Assembly (NCBI RefSeq): GCF_003434305.1
Contig: NZ_QKKX01000015.1
Span: 62,001 to 126,000 of the forward strand
Direction of reading: 5' to 3'
From: Micromonospora sp. MW-13
Lineage (GTDB): Bacteria > Actinomycetota > Actinomycetes > Mycobacteriales > Micromonosporaceae
Length of the DNA: 64,000 nt
In this document: one piece after another, positions 33,737 to 41,095 of the stretch
Layout of the letters: each line of letters starts with the position of its first letter
Numbering within the stretch: position 1 is the first letter of the stretch
Made by a program: the position numbers and the translations under genes
Notes under the pieces: model-generated
What the model saw: only the letters and a program-made list of their open reading frames with translations
Database searches by the model: none
Told to the model about the DNA's origin: nothing

Positions 33737-34599
33737 TGACCAGGACGGTCGTGGAGCTGGCCCGGTTGCCGCAGGCCGGCCCGCTGTACCGGCGCGCCCT
33801 GCTCGGGGCCCTGCCCGGGGCCGGCCGCTGGCGCGGCGACGCGCTGCCCGGGGTCGAGCTGACCGTCGCCGGGGTCGCCGTCGACCGGGCACACCTGGCC
33901 GACTACGACCGGGTCTGCGGGTTCCGGCTGACCGACCGGCTGCCGGCGACGTACCCGCACGTCATGGGCTTCCCGCTGGCGCTGCGGCTGATGACCGCGC
34001 CGGAGTTCCCGATGCCGCTGGTCGGGTTGGTGCACGTGGCCAACCGGATCACCGTGCACCGGCCGGTCGAGGCCGGCGAGACGCTGGACTTCCGGGCGTA
34101 CGCCGAGGATCTGCGCCCGCACGACCGGGGCCGGCAGGTCGACGTGGTGCTCGTCGGATCGGTCGGCGGGAAGGAGGTGTGGCGGGGCGTCTCGACGTAC
34201 CTCGGCCGGGAGCGCACGGCCGGCGGCGGCGAGCGGCGCGACCGGGGCGGGCGGCCCCCGGCGCCGGCCGCCACCGCGCACTGGCGGGTGCCGCCCCGGG
34301 TGGGCACCGACTACGCCCGGGTCTCCGGCGACCACAACCCGATCCACACCTCCCGGCTCGGGGCGCGCCTGTTCGGCTTCCCGCGCCCGATCGCGCACGG
34401 CATGTGGAGCAAGGCGCGCTGCCTGGCCGCCCTGGAGAGCCGGCTGCCGGACGCGTACACGGTCGACGTGGCGTTCAAGCTGCCGGTGCCGCTGCCGTCC
34501 ACGGTGGCCCTCACCGCGACCGCCGACGGCGCGTCCTGGACGTTCGCCCTGCACGACGCGCGCGCCGGCCGCCCGCACCTGGCGGGCACCGTCCACTGA
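33736..34599 (+). CDS. MaoC-like acyl dehydratase (double hotdog)
   Basis: 287 residues from ATG 33736. The N-terminal part is a degenerate hotdog repeat and the C-terminal one carries the R-hydratase motif YARVSGDHNPIHTS (Asp, His) then FGFPRPIAHGMWSKA. It would hydrate enoyl-CoA or dehydrate 3-hydroxyacyl-CoA next to FabG4. The coupled position after fabG4 and opposite the thiolase mirrors the mycobacterial locus with HtdX/Rv0241c. An Arg/Gly-rich linker near residues 155-175 separates the two halves. Confidence 0.9.
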   Translation: MTRTVVELARLPQAGPLYRRALLGALPGAGRWRGDALPGVELTVAGVAVDRAHLADYDRVCGFRLTDRLPATYPHVMGFPLALRLMTAPEFPMPLVGLVHVANRITVHRPVEAGETLDFRAYAEDLRPHDRGRQVDVVLVGSVGGKEVWRGVSTYLGRERTAGGGERRDRGGRPPAPAATAHWRVPPRVGTDYARVSGDHNPIHTSRLGARLFGFPRPIAHGMWSKARCLAALESRLPDAYTVDVAFKLPVPLPSTVALTATADGASWTFALHDARAGRPHLAGTVH

Positions 34600-34652
34600 C
34601 CGCCCACCCCTGTCGGAGCCCGGGGGCTTGTCGGTCACTCGTTCGTGGGATA

Positions 34653-34692
34653 AGTTGTTCTCAGATTGAGTTGTTCTCAGAGTGAGAGAGAC
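34653..34692 (+). promoter_or_regulatory. Tandem operator-like repeats before the Nudix regulator gene
   Basis: AGTTGTTCTCAGA occurs at 34653-34665 and again at 34669-34681, a 16-base period. Each copy begins a small palindrome (CTCA-GAT-TGAG and CTCA-GAG-TGAG). The second ends about 7 bases before the GTG. This fits autoregulation by the encoded winged-helix protein. Confidence 0.5.
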
Positions 34693-34695
34693 GAC

Positions 34696-35448
34696 GTGAA
34701 CGAGCAGGAGTTCCTTGCCGGCTACGACCCACGGGACTATCCGGCCGTCGCCGTGACCGTGGACGTGGTCGCGCTGACCATTCGCGAGGGCGCGCTGCAC
34801 CTGCTGCTCGTCCGCCGGGGCGCGCCGCCGTTCGAGGGTCACTGGGCGCTGCCCGGCGGATTCGTCCGCCCCGAGGAGGACCTGGCCGCCGGCGCACGCC
34901 GGGAGCTGGCCGAGGAGACCGGGCTCGGCGGCGAGCGGCTGCGCCGCCTCCACCTGGAGCAGCTCGCCAGCTACGGCGTCCCCGACCGGGATCCCCGGAT
35001 GCGGGTCGTCTCGGTGGCCCACCTCGCGTTCGCCCCCGACCTGCCGGACCCGGCCGCCGGCAGCGACGCCGACGAGGCGCTCTGGCTGCCGGTCAGCGCG
35101 CTGGCCAGCCGGCAGCTCGCCTTCGACCACGCCCGGGTCATCGAGGACGGGTTGGAGCGGGCCCGGTCCAAGCTGGAGTACACCCCGCTGGCCACCCGCT
35201 TCCTGGACGCCGAGTTCACCGTCACCGAGCTGCGCGGCGTCTACGAGACGGTCTGGGGGCACCCGCTGCACCCGGGCAACTTCCACCGCAAGGTGCTCTC
35301 CGTGCCGGGCTTCGTGGAGAGCACCGGCGCCAGCACCGAGCGCGGTGGCACCCGCGGCGGCCCGCGCGCCAAGCTCTACCGGGCCGGCGACGCCCGGCTG
35401 CTGCACCCGGCGCTGCTGCGCCCGGCGCGGGAGGAGACGGTGCGATGA
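34696..35448 (+). CDS. Nudix hydrolase-winged helix protein (NrtR-like regulator)
   Basis: 250 residues from GTG 34696. The N-terminal Nudix domain keeps a complete Nudix box: G-x5-E-x7-REL-x-EE-x-GL within GGFVRPEEDLAAG..RELAEETGL. The C-terminal about 90 residues form the winged helix of NrtR-like proteins (LATRFLDAEFTVTELRGVYETVWG, then NFHRKVLSVPGFVEST). NrtR proteins sense ADP-ribose or related nucleotides and repress NAD genes. Here the gene leads a four-gene operon, sharing ATGA with the next gene. No NAD-biosynthesis gene follows, so the ligand may differ. The intact box suggests real hydrolase activity. Confidence 0.88.
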   Translation: MNEQEFLAGYDPRDYPAVAVTVDVVALTIREGALHLLLVRRGAPPFEGHWALPGGFVRPEEDLAAGARRELAEETGLGGERLRRLHLEQLASYGVPDRDPRMRVVSVAHLAFAPDLPDPAAGSDADEALWLPVSALASRQLAFDHARVIEDGLERARSKLEYTPLATRFLDAEFTVTELRGVYETVWGHPLHPGNFHRKVLSVPGFVESTGASTERGGTRGGPRAKLYRAGDARLLHPALLRPAREETVR

Positions 35449-36419
35449 GGACCGACGAGGCCATCCGGCTGGTCGCGGCGGCCCGCACCGACGCCGACCT
35501 GTTCGGCGCCGACGCGTCGGCGCACCGGTACCGCGAGCTGGTCGCGGCCCTGCACCCCGACCGGCTGGGCGCGCTCGACGAGGCGGTACGCGCCGAGGCC
35601 ACCGACGCGTTCGTCCGGGTCACCACCCGCTGGCGGGCCAACCAGGTGATCGTCCTCGGGGCGTACCGGCTCGGCCCGCTCGCCCACACCGGCGACCTGG
35701 CCGACCTGTACGACGTCGGCGCGAACCGGCTGCTCAAGTTGCCCCGCGACCCCACCGACAACGACCTGATGGACCGCGAGGCGCACGCCCTGCGCACCGT
35801 CGAGGAGCGGGGCGACCCGCGCTACCTGCCCTACGTGCCCCGGCTCGTCGACTCCTTCCGGCACCGGGACGCGGCGACCGGCGCCCAGCGGCGGATCAGC
35901 GTGCTGGCCACCGCGCCCGGGCTGCACAGCCTGGACGAGGTCCGCCGGGCGTACCCGGACGGGCTGGACGCCCGGGACGCGGCCTGGATGTGGCGGCGGC
36001 TGCTGGTCGCCCTCGGCCTGGCCCACCGGGCCGGCGTGGTGCACGGCGCGGTGCTGCCCCGGCACGTGCTGATCGAGCCGGACGGGCACGGCGTGGTGCT
36101 CGTGGACTGGTGCTTCTCGGTGGTCGGCGAGGGCACGGTCCCGGCGCTGGTGCCCGGCCACGAGGACTGGTACCCGCCCGAGGTCGCCGCGAAGCGGCCC
36201 TGCGGGCCGGGCACCGACCTGGCGATGGCCGCCCGCTGCATGACCTGGCTGATGGGCGACCGGGCCCCGCGCGAGCTGCACGCCTTCGCCGACGGCTGCC
36301 GCCGACCGGCCCTGAACTCCCGGCCCGACGACGCCTGGCGGCTGCTCGGCGAGCTGGACGAGGTGCTGGAGCGGCTCTACGGGCCGCGCACCTTCCGACC
36401 CTTCACCCTCAACCCCTAG
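35445..36419 (+). CDS. J-domain protein fused to a degenerate protein kinase-like domain
   Basis: 324 residues from ATG 35445, overlapping the Nudix gene by four bases. The N-terminus resembles a DnaJ domain with an HPD tripeptide (YRELVAALHPDRLGALDEA). A kinase-like fold follows: ANRLLKLPRD (possible beta-3 Lys), REAHALRTVEE (alpha-C Glu) and a catalytic-loop equivalent VVHGAVLPRHVLI, in which the usual HRD Asp and the Asn are absent. The DFG position reads VDWCF. It is probably a pseudokinase scaffold that recruits an Hsp70-type partner. A ten-base gap leads to the VWA gene. Confidence 0.75.
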   Translation: MRTDEAIRLVAAARTDADLFGADASAHRYRELVAALHPDRLGALDEAVRAEATDAFVRVTTRWRANQVIVLGAYRLGPLAHTGDLADLYDVGANRLLKLPRDPTDNDLMDREAHALRTVEERGDPRYLPYVPRLVDSFRHRDAATGAQRRISVLATAPGLHSLDEVRRAYPDGLDARDAAWMWRRLLVALGLAHRAGVVHGAVLPRHVLIEPDGHGVVLVDWCFSVVGEGTVPALVPGHEDWYPPEVAAKRPCGPGTDLAMAARCMTWLMGDRAPRELHAFADGCRRPALNSRPDDAWRLLGELDEVLERLYGPRTFRPFTLNP

Positions 36420-36429
36420 GGAGGCTGCC

Positions 36430-37395
36430 ATGGGCAGTGGAATGTGGTCCACCGACGTGTACGACGCCGCCGACCGGTACCGCCGGGCCACCGGCAAGAG
36501 CACGTTCTCCTACAGCGACAGCGGGGCGCGCACCGTGCACCCGGCCCTCGACCCGCGCGGCGCGGTACGGGAGAGCCGCGACTCGGCCGAGCACCCGCAG
36601 TCGACGGCCATCTCGGTGCTGTTCGACGTGACCGGCTCGATGGGAAACGTGCCCCGCACCCTCCAGACCAAGCTGCCGCAGCTACTCGGGCTGCTGCTGC
36701 GCCAGGGGTACGCCCGCGACCCGCAGATCATGTTCGGCGCGATCGGCGACGCCACCTGCGACCGGGTGCCGTTGCAGGTCGGGCAGTTCGAGTCGGACAA
36801 CCGGATGGACGACGACCTCGGCCGGATCGTGCTGGAGGGCGGCGGTGGCGGCCAGATGACGGAGTCCTACGAGCTGGCCATGTACTACATGGCCCGGCAC
36901 ACGGTCACCGACTGCTGGGAGAAGCGGGGCCGGCGCGGCTACCTGTTCGTCATCGGCGACGAGCTGGCCTACCCCAGGGTGGACCGGCGGCAGGTCAGCC
37001 GCCTGATCGGCGACGACCTGGGCGAGGACGTGCCGCTGCGGCAGATCGTCGACGAGGTGACCCGCCGCTGGGACACGTACTACCTGCTCCCCGCCAGCAG
37101 CCACTACGCCGGCAACGCCAAGGTGCTGGACTTCTGGCGCGACCTGCTCGGGCAGAACGCCGTCGTGCTGGACGACCTGGACGCCGTCTGCGAGACCATC
37201 GCGCTGACCGTCGGCCTCGGCGAGCAGGCCGTCGACCTGGACCAGGGCCTGGCGGACCTGAAGCGGGCCGGCTCGACGGCCACCGGCACCGTGTCGAAGG
37301 CGCTGGCCCGACTCGGCGGCGGCCCGCGGGACCAGGTGTGCGCGCTGCCGGCCCCGTCGGCGCCGCCGGCGACCAGGGGGGTCACCCGGCTGTGA
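36430..37395 (+). CDS. VWA-domain protein with MIDAS-like motif
   Basis: 321 residues from ATG 36430, preceded by AGGGAGG. After a polar 60-residue start (YRRATGKSTFSYSDSG) comes a von Willebrand A fold with the metal-site motif FDVTGSMGNVP (D-x-T-G-S), then IMFGAIGDATCDRVPLQVGQFESDN, a Gly run, LAMYYMARHT and GYLFVIGDELAYPRV. The protein is cytoplasmic, without signal or membrane segments. VWA proteins bind protein partners via a divalent metal, often in chaperone-like assemblies. It overlaps the PurA-like gene by four bases (GTGA). Confidence 0.85.
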   Translation: MGSGMWSTDVYDAADRYRRATGKSTFSYSDSGARTVHPALDPRGAVRESRDSAEHPQSTAISVLFDVTGSMGNVPRTLQTKLPQLLGLLLRQGYARDPQIMFGAIGDATCDRVPLQVGQFESDNRMDDDLGRIVLEGGGGGQMTESYELAMYYMARHTVTDCWEKRGRRGYLFVIGDELAYPRVDRRQVSRLIGDDLGEDVPLRQIVDEVTRRWDTYYLLPASSHYAGNAKVLDFWRDLLGQNAVVLDDLDAVCETIALTVGLGEQAVDLDQGLADLKRAGSTATGTVSKALARLGGGPRDQVCALPAPSAPPATRGVTRL

Positions 37396-38645
37396 ACCAC
37401 GTGACGGTGGTCGACCTCGGCTACGGCGACGCCGGCAAGGGCACCGTCGTGGACTGGCTCTGCGCAACCCGGCCGGTCCACACGGTGGTCCGCTTCAACG
37501 GGGGCGCGCAGGCGGCGCACAACGTCGTCCTGAGCGACGGGCGGCACCACACGTTCGCGCAGTTCGGGGCGGGAACGTTCCGCCCCGGGGTGCGGACCCA
37601 CCTGGCGCGGCACGTGGTGGTGGACCCGCTGGCCCTGGCCGCCGAGGCCGACCACCTCGCCTCGGTGGGGGTGCCCGACGCGCTCGACCGGCTCACGGTC
37701 GACGGGGAGGCGCTGCTGGCGACCCCGTACCACCGGGCCGCCAACCGGGCCCGGGAGCTGGCCCGGGGAGCCGACCGGCACGGCTCCTGCGGGCTGGGGG
37801 TGGGCGAGGCCGTCGCGTACGGTCTCGCCCACCCCGACGAGGCACCACGGGTGGCGGACTGCCGCAATCCTGCGGTACTGCGCCGCCGGCTCGCCGCGCT
37901 GCGGGACCGGCTGACCGCCGAACTCGGCCCGCTGGACGCTCCGCCGGTGGCGGACTGCCTGCCCGCGTTCACCGGGTTCGCCGGCCGGGTGGCGATCGTC
38001 GACCGGGCGTACCTGGCCGGGGTGCTGCGCGCCGGGACCTGCGTCTTCGAGGGGGCGCAGGGGGTGCTGCTCGACGAGTGGCACGGCTTCCACCCGTACA
38101 CGACGTGGAGCACCACCACGTTCGCCAACGCCGAGGCCCTGCTCGCCGAGGCGGGGCTGGCCGGGCGGGCCGAACGGCTGGGCGTGCTGCGGATCGCCAC
38201 CACCCGGCACGGCCCCGGGCCGCTGGTCACCGAGGACCCGGCGCTGCCGCTGGCCGACCCGCACAACCCGACCAACCCGTGGCAGGGGCGGTTCCGGTTC
38301 GGCCACTTCGACGCGGTCGCCCACCGGTACGCGCTGGAGGTGGCCGGCGGGGTCGACGGCCTCGCGCTCACCCACCTCGACCTGGCCGACCGGGGGCTGC
38401 GGATATGCCGGCGCTACGGCAGCGTCGACCGGCTGGCCCCCGGGCCGCCCGGCGACCTGGACCGGCAGGCCGCGCTCACCGCCCGCCTGCTGGCGGCCCG
38501 CCCGGTGTACGACGACGGCCCACCGGCCGACTGGCCCTCGGCGGTGGAGGAGGCGCTGGGCACCCCGGTGGTGCTGACCTCCCGCTCGCCCACCGCCGAG
38601 GGCAAGGCGGCCCGGACGGGCACCCTGTTGGCGCCCGCCGGCTAG
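37392..38645 (+). CDS. Divergent adenylosuccinate synthetase paralogue
   Basis: 417 residues from GTG 37392. The frame aligns with PurA: GYGDAGKGTVVDWL replaces WGDEGKGK. Asp13 and Lys16 are kept, but Glu14 is Ala. The IMP/loop segment GGNNAGHT of the housekeeping enzyme reads GGAQAAHN: the His is kept, Asn38 is Gln. The Asp-binding loop TTTGR is replaced by a Pro-rich NPTNPWQGRFRFGHFDAV. The guanine-binding TKLD reads THLD. The canonical purA lies at 48081-49370, so this paralogue is not needed for AMP synthesis. It probably joins an amino acid to a modified purine nucleotide, but its substrate is unknown. Confidence 0.85.
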   Translation: MNHVTVVDLGYGDAGKGTVVDWLCATRPVHTVVRFNGGAQAAHNVVLSDGRHHTFAQFGAGTFRPGVRTHLARHVVVDPLALAAEADHLASVGVPDALDRLTVDGEALLATPYHRAANRARELARGADRHGSCGLGVGEAVAYGLAHPDEAPRVADCRNPAVLRRRLAALRDRLTAELGPLDAPPVADCLPAFTGFAGRVAIVDRAYLAGVLRAGTCVFEGAQGVLLDEWHGFHPYTTWSTTTFANAEALLAEAGLAGRAERLGVLRIATTRHGPGPLVTEDPALPLADPHNPTNPWQGRFRFGHFDAVAHRYALEVAGGVDGLALTHLDLADRGLRICRRYGSVDRLAPGPPGDLDRQAALTARLLAARPVYDDGPPADWPSAVEEALGTPVVLTSRSPTAEGKAARTGTLLAPAG

Positions 38646-39904
38646 GCCGGGTCGCCGCCCAGGTAGGTGAGCATGGCCTCCCGGCTGCGCGGCAGCCCGT
38701 ACTCGCCGACGAGCATGCTGAAGTTGCCGAACGTCCGGCCGTTGATCTGCCAGGGCTCGGGCGAGCGGGCCAGCACCTCCACGAGCCGGCGCTGGCGCGG
38801 GGCCAGCGCGGCGGGGGGCACCCCCTCGGACAACCGGCCGTCCGGGAACGCGAGGCGCAGCGCCTCGGTGGCCACCGGCAGGGCCGCGGAGCCGGTGACG
38901 GTGGGCAGCCGGCCGAGCAGCGCGTCGAACGCCCGGTCCGTGTGCCGGGGGTCCACCAGGCGCAGGGACAGCCCGGCGTACCCGGCCAGGTCGCCGTCGT
39001 GGAACGGCACCTCGACCCCGTCCCCCGCCGGTCGACGTCGCGACCCGTCGGGCGAGGCGGCCACCCAGGCCAGCAGCTCGTCCACCGTCGCCTGGTCGGT
39101 CTCCGCGCCGAGCACCCGGGCCCGGCCGACCGCTGCGGCCCAGCGGACCACCGGGCGCGGGTCGGCCAGCAACCCGGCGTCCGGCGCGCTGCCCAGCAGC
39201 CCGGACGCCACCACGGCGGTGGCCACCTCGTCGGCGTCCGACGCGGCGTCGCGGACCGCGGCCAGCGCGGCCACGCTGCCGGCCGCGTCCTCCGGGAACC
39301 AGGCGAGGGCGTAGGCCGCCCCGACCCGCACCCCCGGTTCCGGGCGGGTGAGCAGGCTCCGCAGCAGGGGCACCCCGGCCCGCGCCGCGTCGTACGCGGC
39401 CAGCTCGATGTACGCCCACAGCCGCCCCTGATCCTCCGCGCTCAGCGACTCGACGTACTCGTACTCGACATACTCCTTCTCCTCGTCGTCGTCCTCGTCG
39501 TCCTCGTCCTCGTCGCACGGGGGCGGCTTGGCGGCGAGCAGCTCCCGCCCACCGTCGGCGGCCCGGCGGAACTCCGCCACCGGGAAGCCCTCGGGCAGCC
39601 ACCTCTCGTCGTAGCCGATCGCGAGCGCCGTGATCAGGTAGAGCCCCAGCTCCGGGTCCGGTGTGGCCGGGTCGCCGGCCAGTTCGAGCAGGAACGGCAG
39701 CGCGTACGCCGAGGCCTCGTACCGGGAGCCCTGGTGGAAGATGTTGGCGTACAGCGCGCCGATGGCCGTCTGCCGCTCCTGCGGGTCGGGCGAGCGCAGG
39801 GCGCGAAGCTGGCCGGGCACGTCGCCGGCCGAGCCGTAGGCGTGGCCGAGCCGCCGCCAGTCGATCTGGTCCAGTCCGTCAAGCACGGCCACATCCTCGT
39901 GCAC
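38642..39904 (-). CDS. HEAT-repeat-like protein with an acidic loop
   Basis: 420 residues from GTG 39904. Helical pairs throughout (AIGALYANIFHQGSRYEASA, LLRSLLTRPEPGVRVGAAYALAWF, AVVASGLLGSAPDAGLL, VVRWAAAVGRARVL) suggest HEAT repeats. A loop around residues 128-152 is almost all Asp/Glu (CDEDEDDEDDDEEKEY). The gene converges with the PurA-like gene; their stop codons share CTAG (38642-38645). HEAT proteins are scaffolds. Whether it belongs to the cassette is uncertain because of opposite strands. Confidence 0.75.
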   Translation of the reverse strand: MHEDVAVLDGLDQIDWRRLGHAYGSAGDVPGQLRALRSPDPQERQTAIGALYANIFHQGSRYEASAYALPFLLELAGDPATPDPELGLYLITALAIGYDERWLPEGFPVAEFRRAADGGRELLAAKPPPCDEDEDDEDDDEEKEYVEYEYVESLSAEDQGRLWAYIELAAYDAARAGVPLLRSLLTRPEPGVRVGAAYALAWFPEDAAGSVAALAAVRDAASDADEVATAVVASGLLGSAPDAGLLADPRPVVRWAAAVGRARVLGAETDQATVDELLAWVAASPDGSRRRPAGDGVEVPFHDGDLAGYAGLSLRLVDPRHTDRAFDALLGRLPTVTGSAALPVATEALRLAFPDGRLSEGVPPAALAPRQRRLVEVLARSPEPWQINGRTFGNFSMLVGEYGLPRSREAMLTYLGGDPA

Positions 39905-39928
39905 CCCACCGACAGTCCCGTGCCGGCC

Positions 39929-40567
39929 TCACTCCTCCGGCGGGCGCCAGGTGACCCCGCGCAGGAGTTGGTCGGCACCGAGCCAGGCGACGTTCATCAT
40001 CCGGGTGGCGGTCTTCTCCGGGTCCGCCCCGGGGTGGTCGGCGAGCCAGTCGGCCAGCGACTCGCTCGCGCCGACCAGGGCGTACGCGACGACCTCCAGG
40101 TCGGTGCCGCTCACCTCGCGCCCCCGGGCGCGCAGCGCGTGGTCGAGCATCCCGGCGACCACCTCGACGAGCCGGGACCGCATGGCGGCCAGTTCCCCGG
40201 CGAACGGCTGCGAGCCCCGGGCCTGCCGGTAGAGCACCGCCCAGCCGTCCCGGTGCGCCCCGACGAAGCCGAAGAACGCCCGCAGCCCGCGCCAGAGCCG
40301 CTCGTCGGCGTCCAGATCGGGGGCGGCGGCCCCGGCGATGGCCTCCGTCATCCGGGTGCCCTCGCGGTGCAGGCAGGCGACGAAGAGCTCCTCCTTGGTG
40401 CCGAGGTACGCGTAGACCATGGGCTTGGAGATGCCCGCGACCTCGGCGATCTCGTCCATGCTGGCCGCGTGGAAACCGCGCCGGGAGAAGACCCGGACGG
40501 CCGCGTCGAGCATCTGCTGCTCGCGTACGGCCCGGGGCAGGCGCTTGAAGGTGGGGGTGCTGGGCAC
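39929..40567 (-). CDS. TetR-family transcriptional regulator
   Basis: 212 residues from GTG 40567 (VPSTPTFKRLPRAVREQQML); ATG 40588 is an alternative, but it would put the start inside the operator-like inverted repeat. The N-terminal helix-turn-helix is clear: MLDAAVRVFSRRGFHAASMDEIAEVAGISKPMVYAYLGTKEELFVACL. The C-terminal ligand domain has FFGFVGAHRDGWAVLYRQA and LADWLADHPGADPEKTA. It diverges from an SCP2/acyl-CoA-dehydrogenase unit, so it probably senses an acyl-CoA or sterol and controls that unit and itself. Confidence 0.88.
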   Translation of the reverse strand: MPSTPTFKRLPRAVREQQMLDAAVRVFSRRGFHAASMDEIAEVAGISKPMVYAYLGTKEELFVACLHREGTRMTEAIAGAAAPDLDADERLWRGLRAFFGFVGAHRDGWAVLYRQARGSQPFAGELAAMRSRLVEVVAGMLDHALRARGREVSGTDLEVVAYALVGASESLADWLADHPGADPEKTATRMMNVAWLGADQLLRGVTWRPPEE

Positions 40568-40581
40568 CTTGCGAGCATACC

Positions 40582-40609
40582 TACTCATGCGTAGGGTTAC
40601 GCTTGAGTA
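40582..40609. promoter_or_regulatory. 28-bp inverted repeat, probable TetR operator
   Basis: TACTCATGCGTA and TACGCTTGAGTA are inverted copies (one mismatch) around GGGT, between the divergent TetR and SCP2 genes. An overlapping variant CCTAC-N6-GTAGG (40580-40595) shares its arms with the palindrome at 32354-32369. Confidence 0.65.
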
Positions 40610-40641
40610 ACCACAGTCGCCGCCCGAGAGGTGCATCTCCC

Positions 40642-41094
40642 ATGACCGACTTCGACCCGGCCAACTTCGCCAACTACGGCCCGAAGGAGTTCGCCCAGCT
40701 GGTCAAGTCCACCCCCGACGACAAGATCGCCGAGGTGATGTCCGGCGACCTGCGCGGCAAGGTCCTGAGCGAGGTCTTCGGCCGGATGCCCTCGCTGTTC
40801 CGCGACGACCGGGCCGGGGCCACCAACGCGGTGATCCACTGGAACATCACCGGCCGCCCCGACGGTGGCACCGACACGTACGAGATCGCCATCGCCGACG
40901 GCGCCTGCACGGTCAACGAGCCCCCGCAGCACGACCCGAAGCTGAGCCTCACCATGGGCCCGGTCGAGTTCCTGAAGATCGTCTCCGGCGGGGCCAACCC
41001 GGTCATGATGTTCATGACGGGCAAGCTGAAGGCCAAGGGCGACCTGGGCCTGGCCGCCAACATCGCCAACCTGTTCGACATCCCCAAGGCCTGA
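40642..41094 (+). CDS. SCP2 sterol-binding domain protein
   Basis: 150 residues from ATG 40642. It is an SCP2-fold lipid-binding protein: FGRMPSLFRDDRAGATNAVIHWNITGRPDGGTDTYEIAIADG, then PKLSLTMGPVEFLKIVSGGANPVMMFMTGKLKAKGDLGLAANIANLFDIPKA, the last part being the hydrophobic tunnel and C-terminal helix. It ends one base before the acyl-CoA dehydrogenase ATG, so the two are co-translated. It may present a fatty-acyl or sterol side-chain ligand to the dehydrogenase. Confidence 0.9.
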   Translation: MTDFDPANFANYGPKEFAQLVKSTPDDKIAEVMSGDLRGKVLSEVFGRMPSLFRDDRAGATNAVIHWNITGRPDGGTDTYEIAIADGACTVNEPPQHDPKLSLTMGPVEFLKIVSGGANPVMMFMTGKLKAKGDLGLAANIANLFDIPKA

Positions 41095-41095
41095 C

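Noticed and set aside
37392..38645. Calling the PurA-like gene a second purA or a phage PurZ
   Set aside because: Key loop residues differ from PurA, and the catalytic Asp13 replaced in PurZ is still present.
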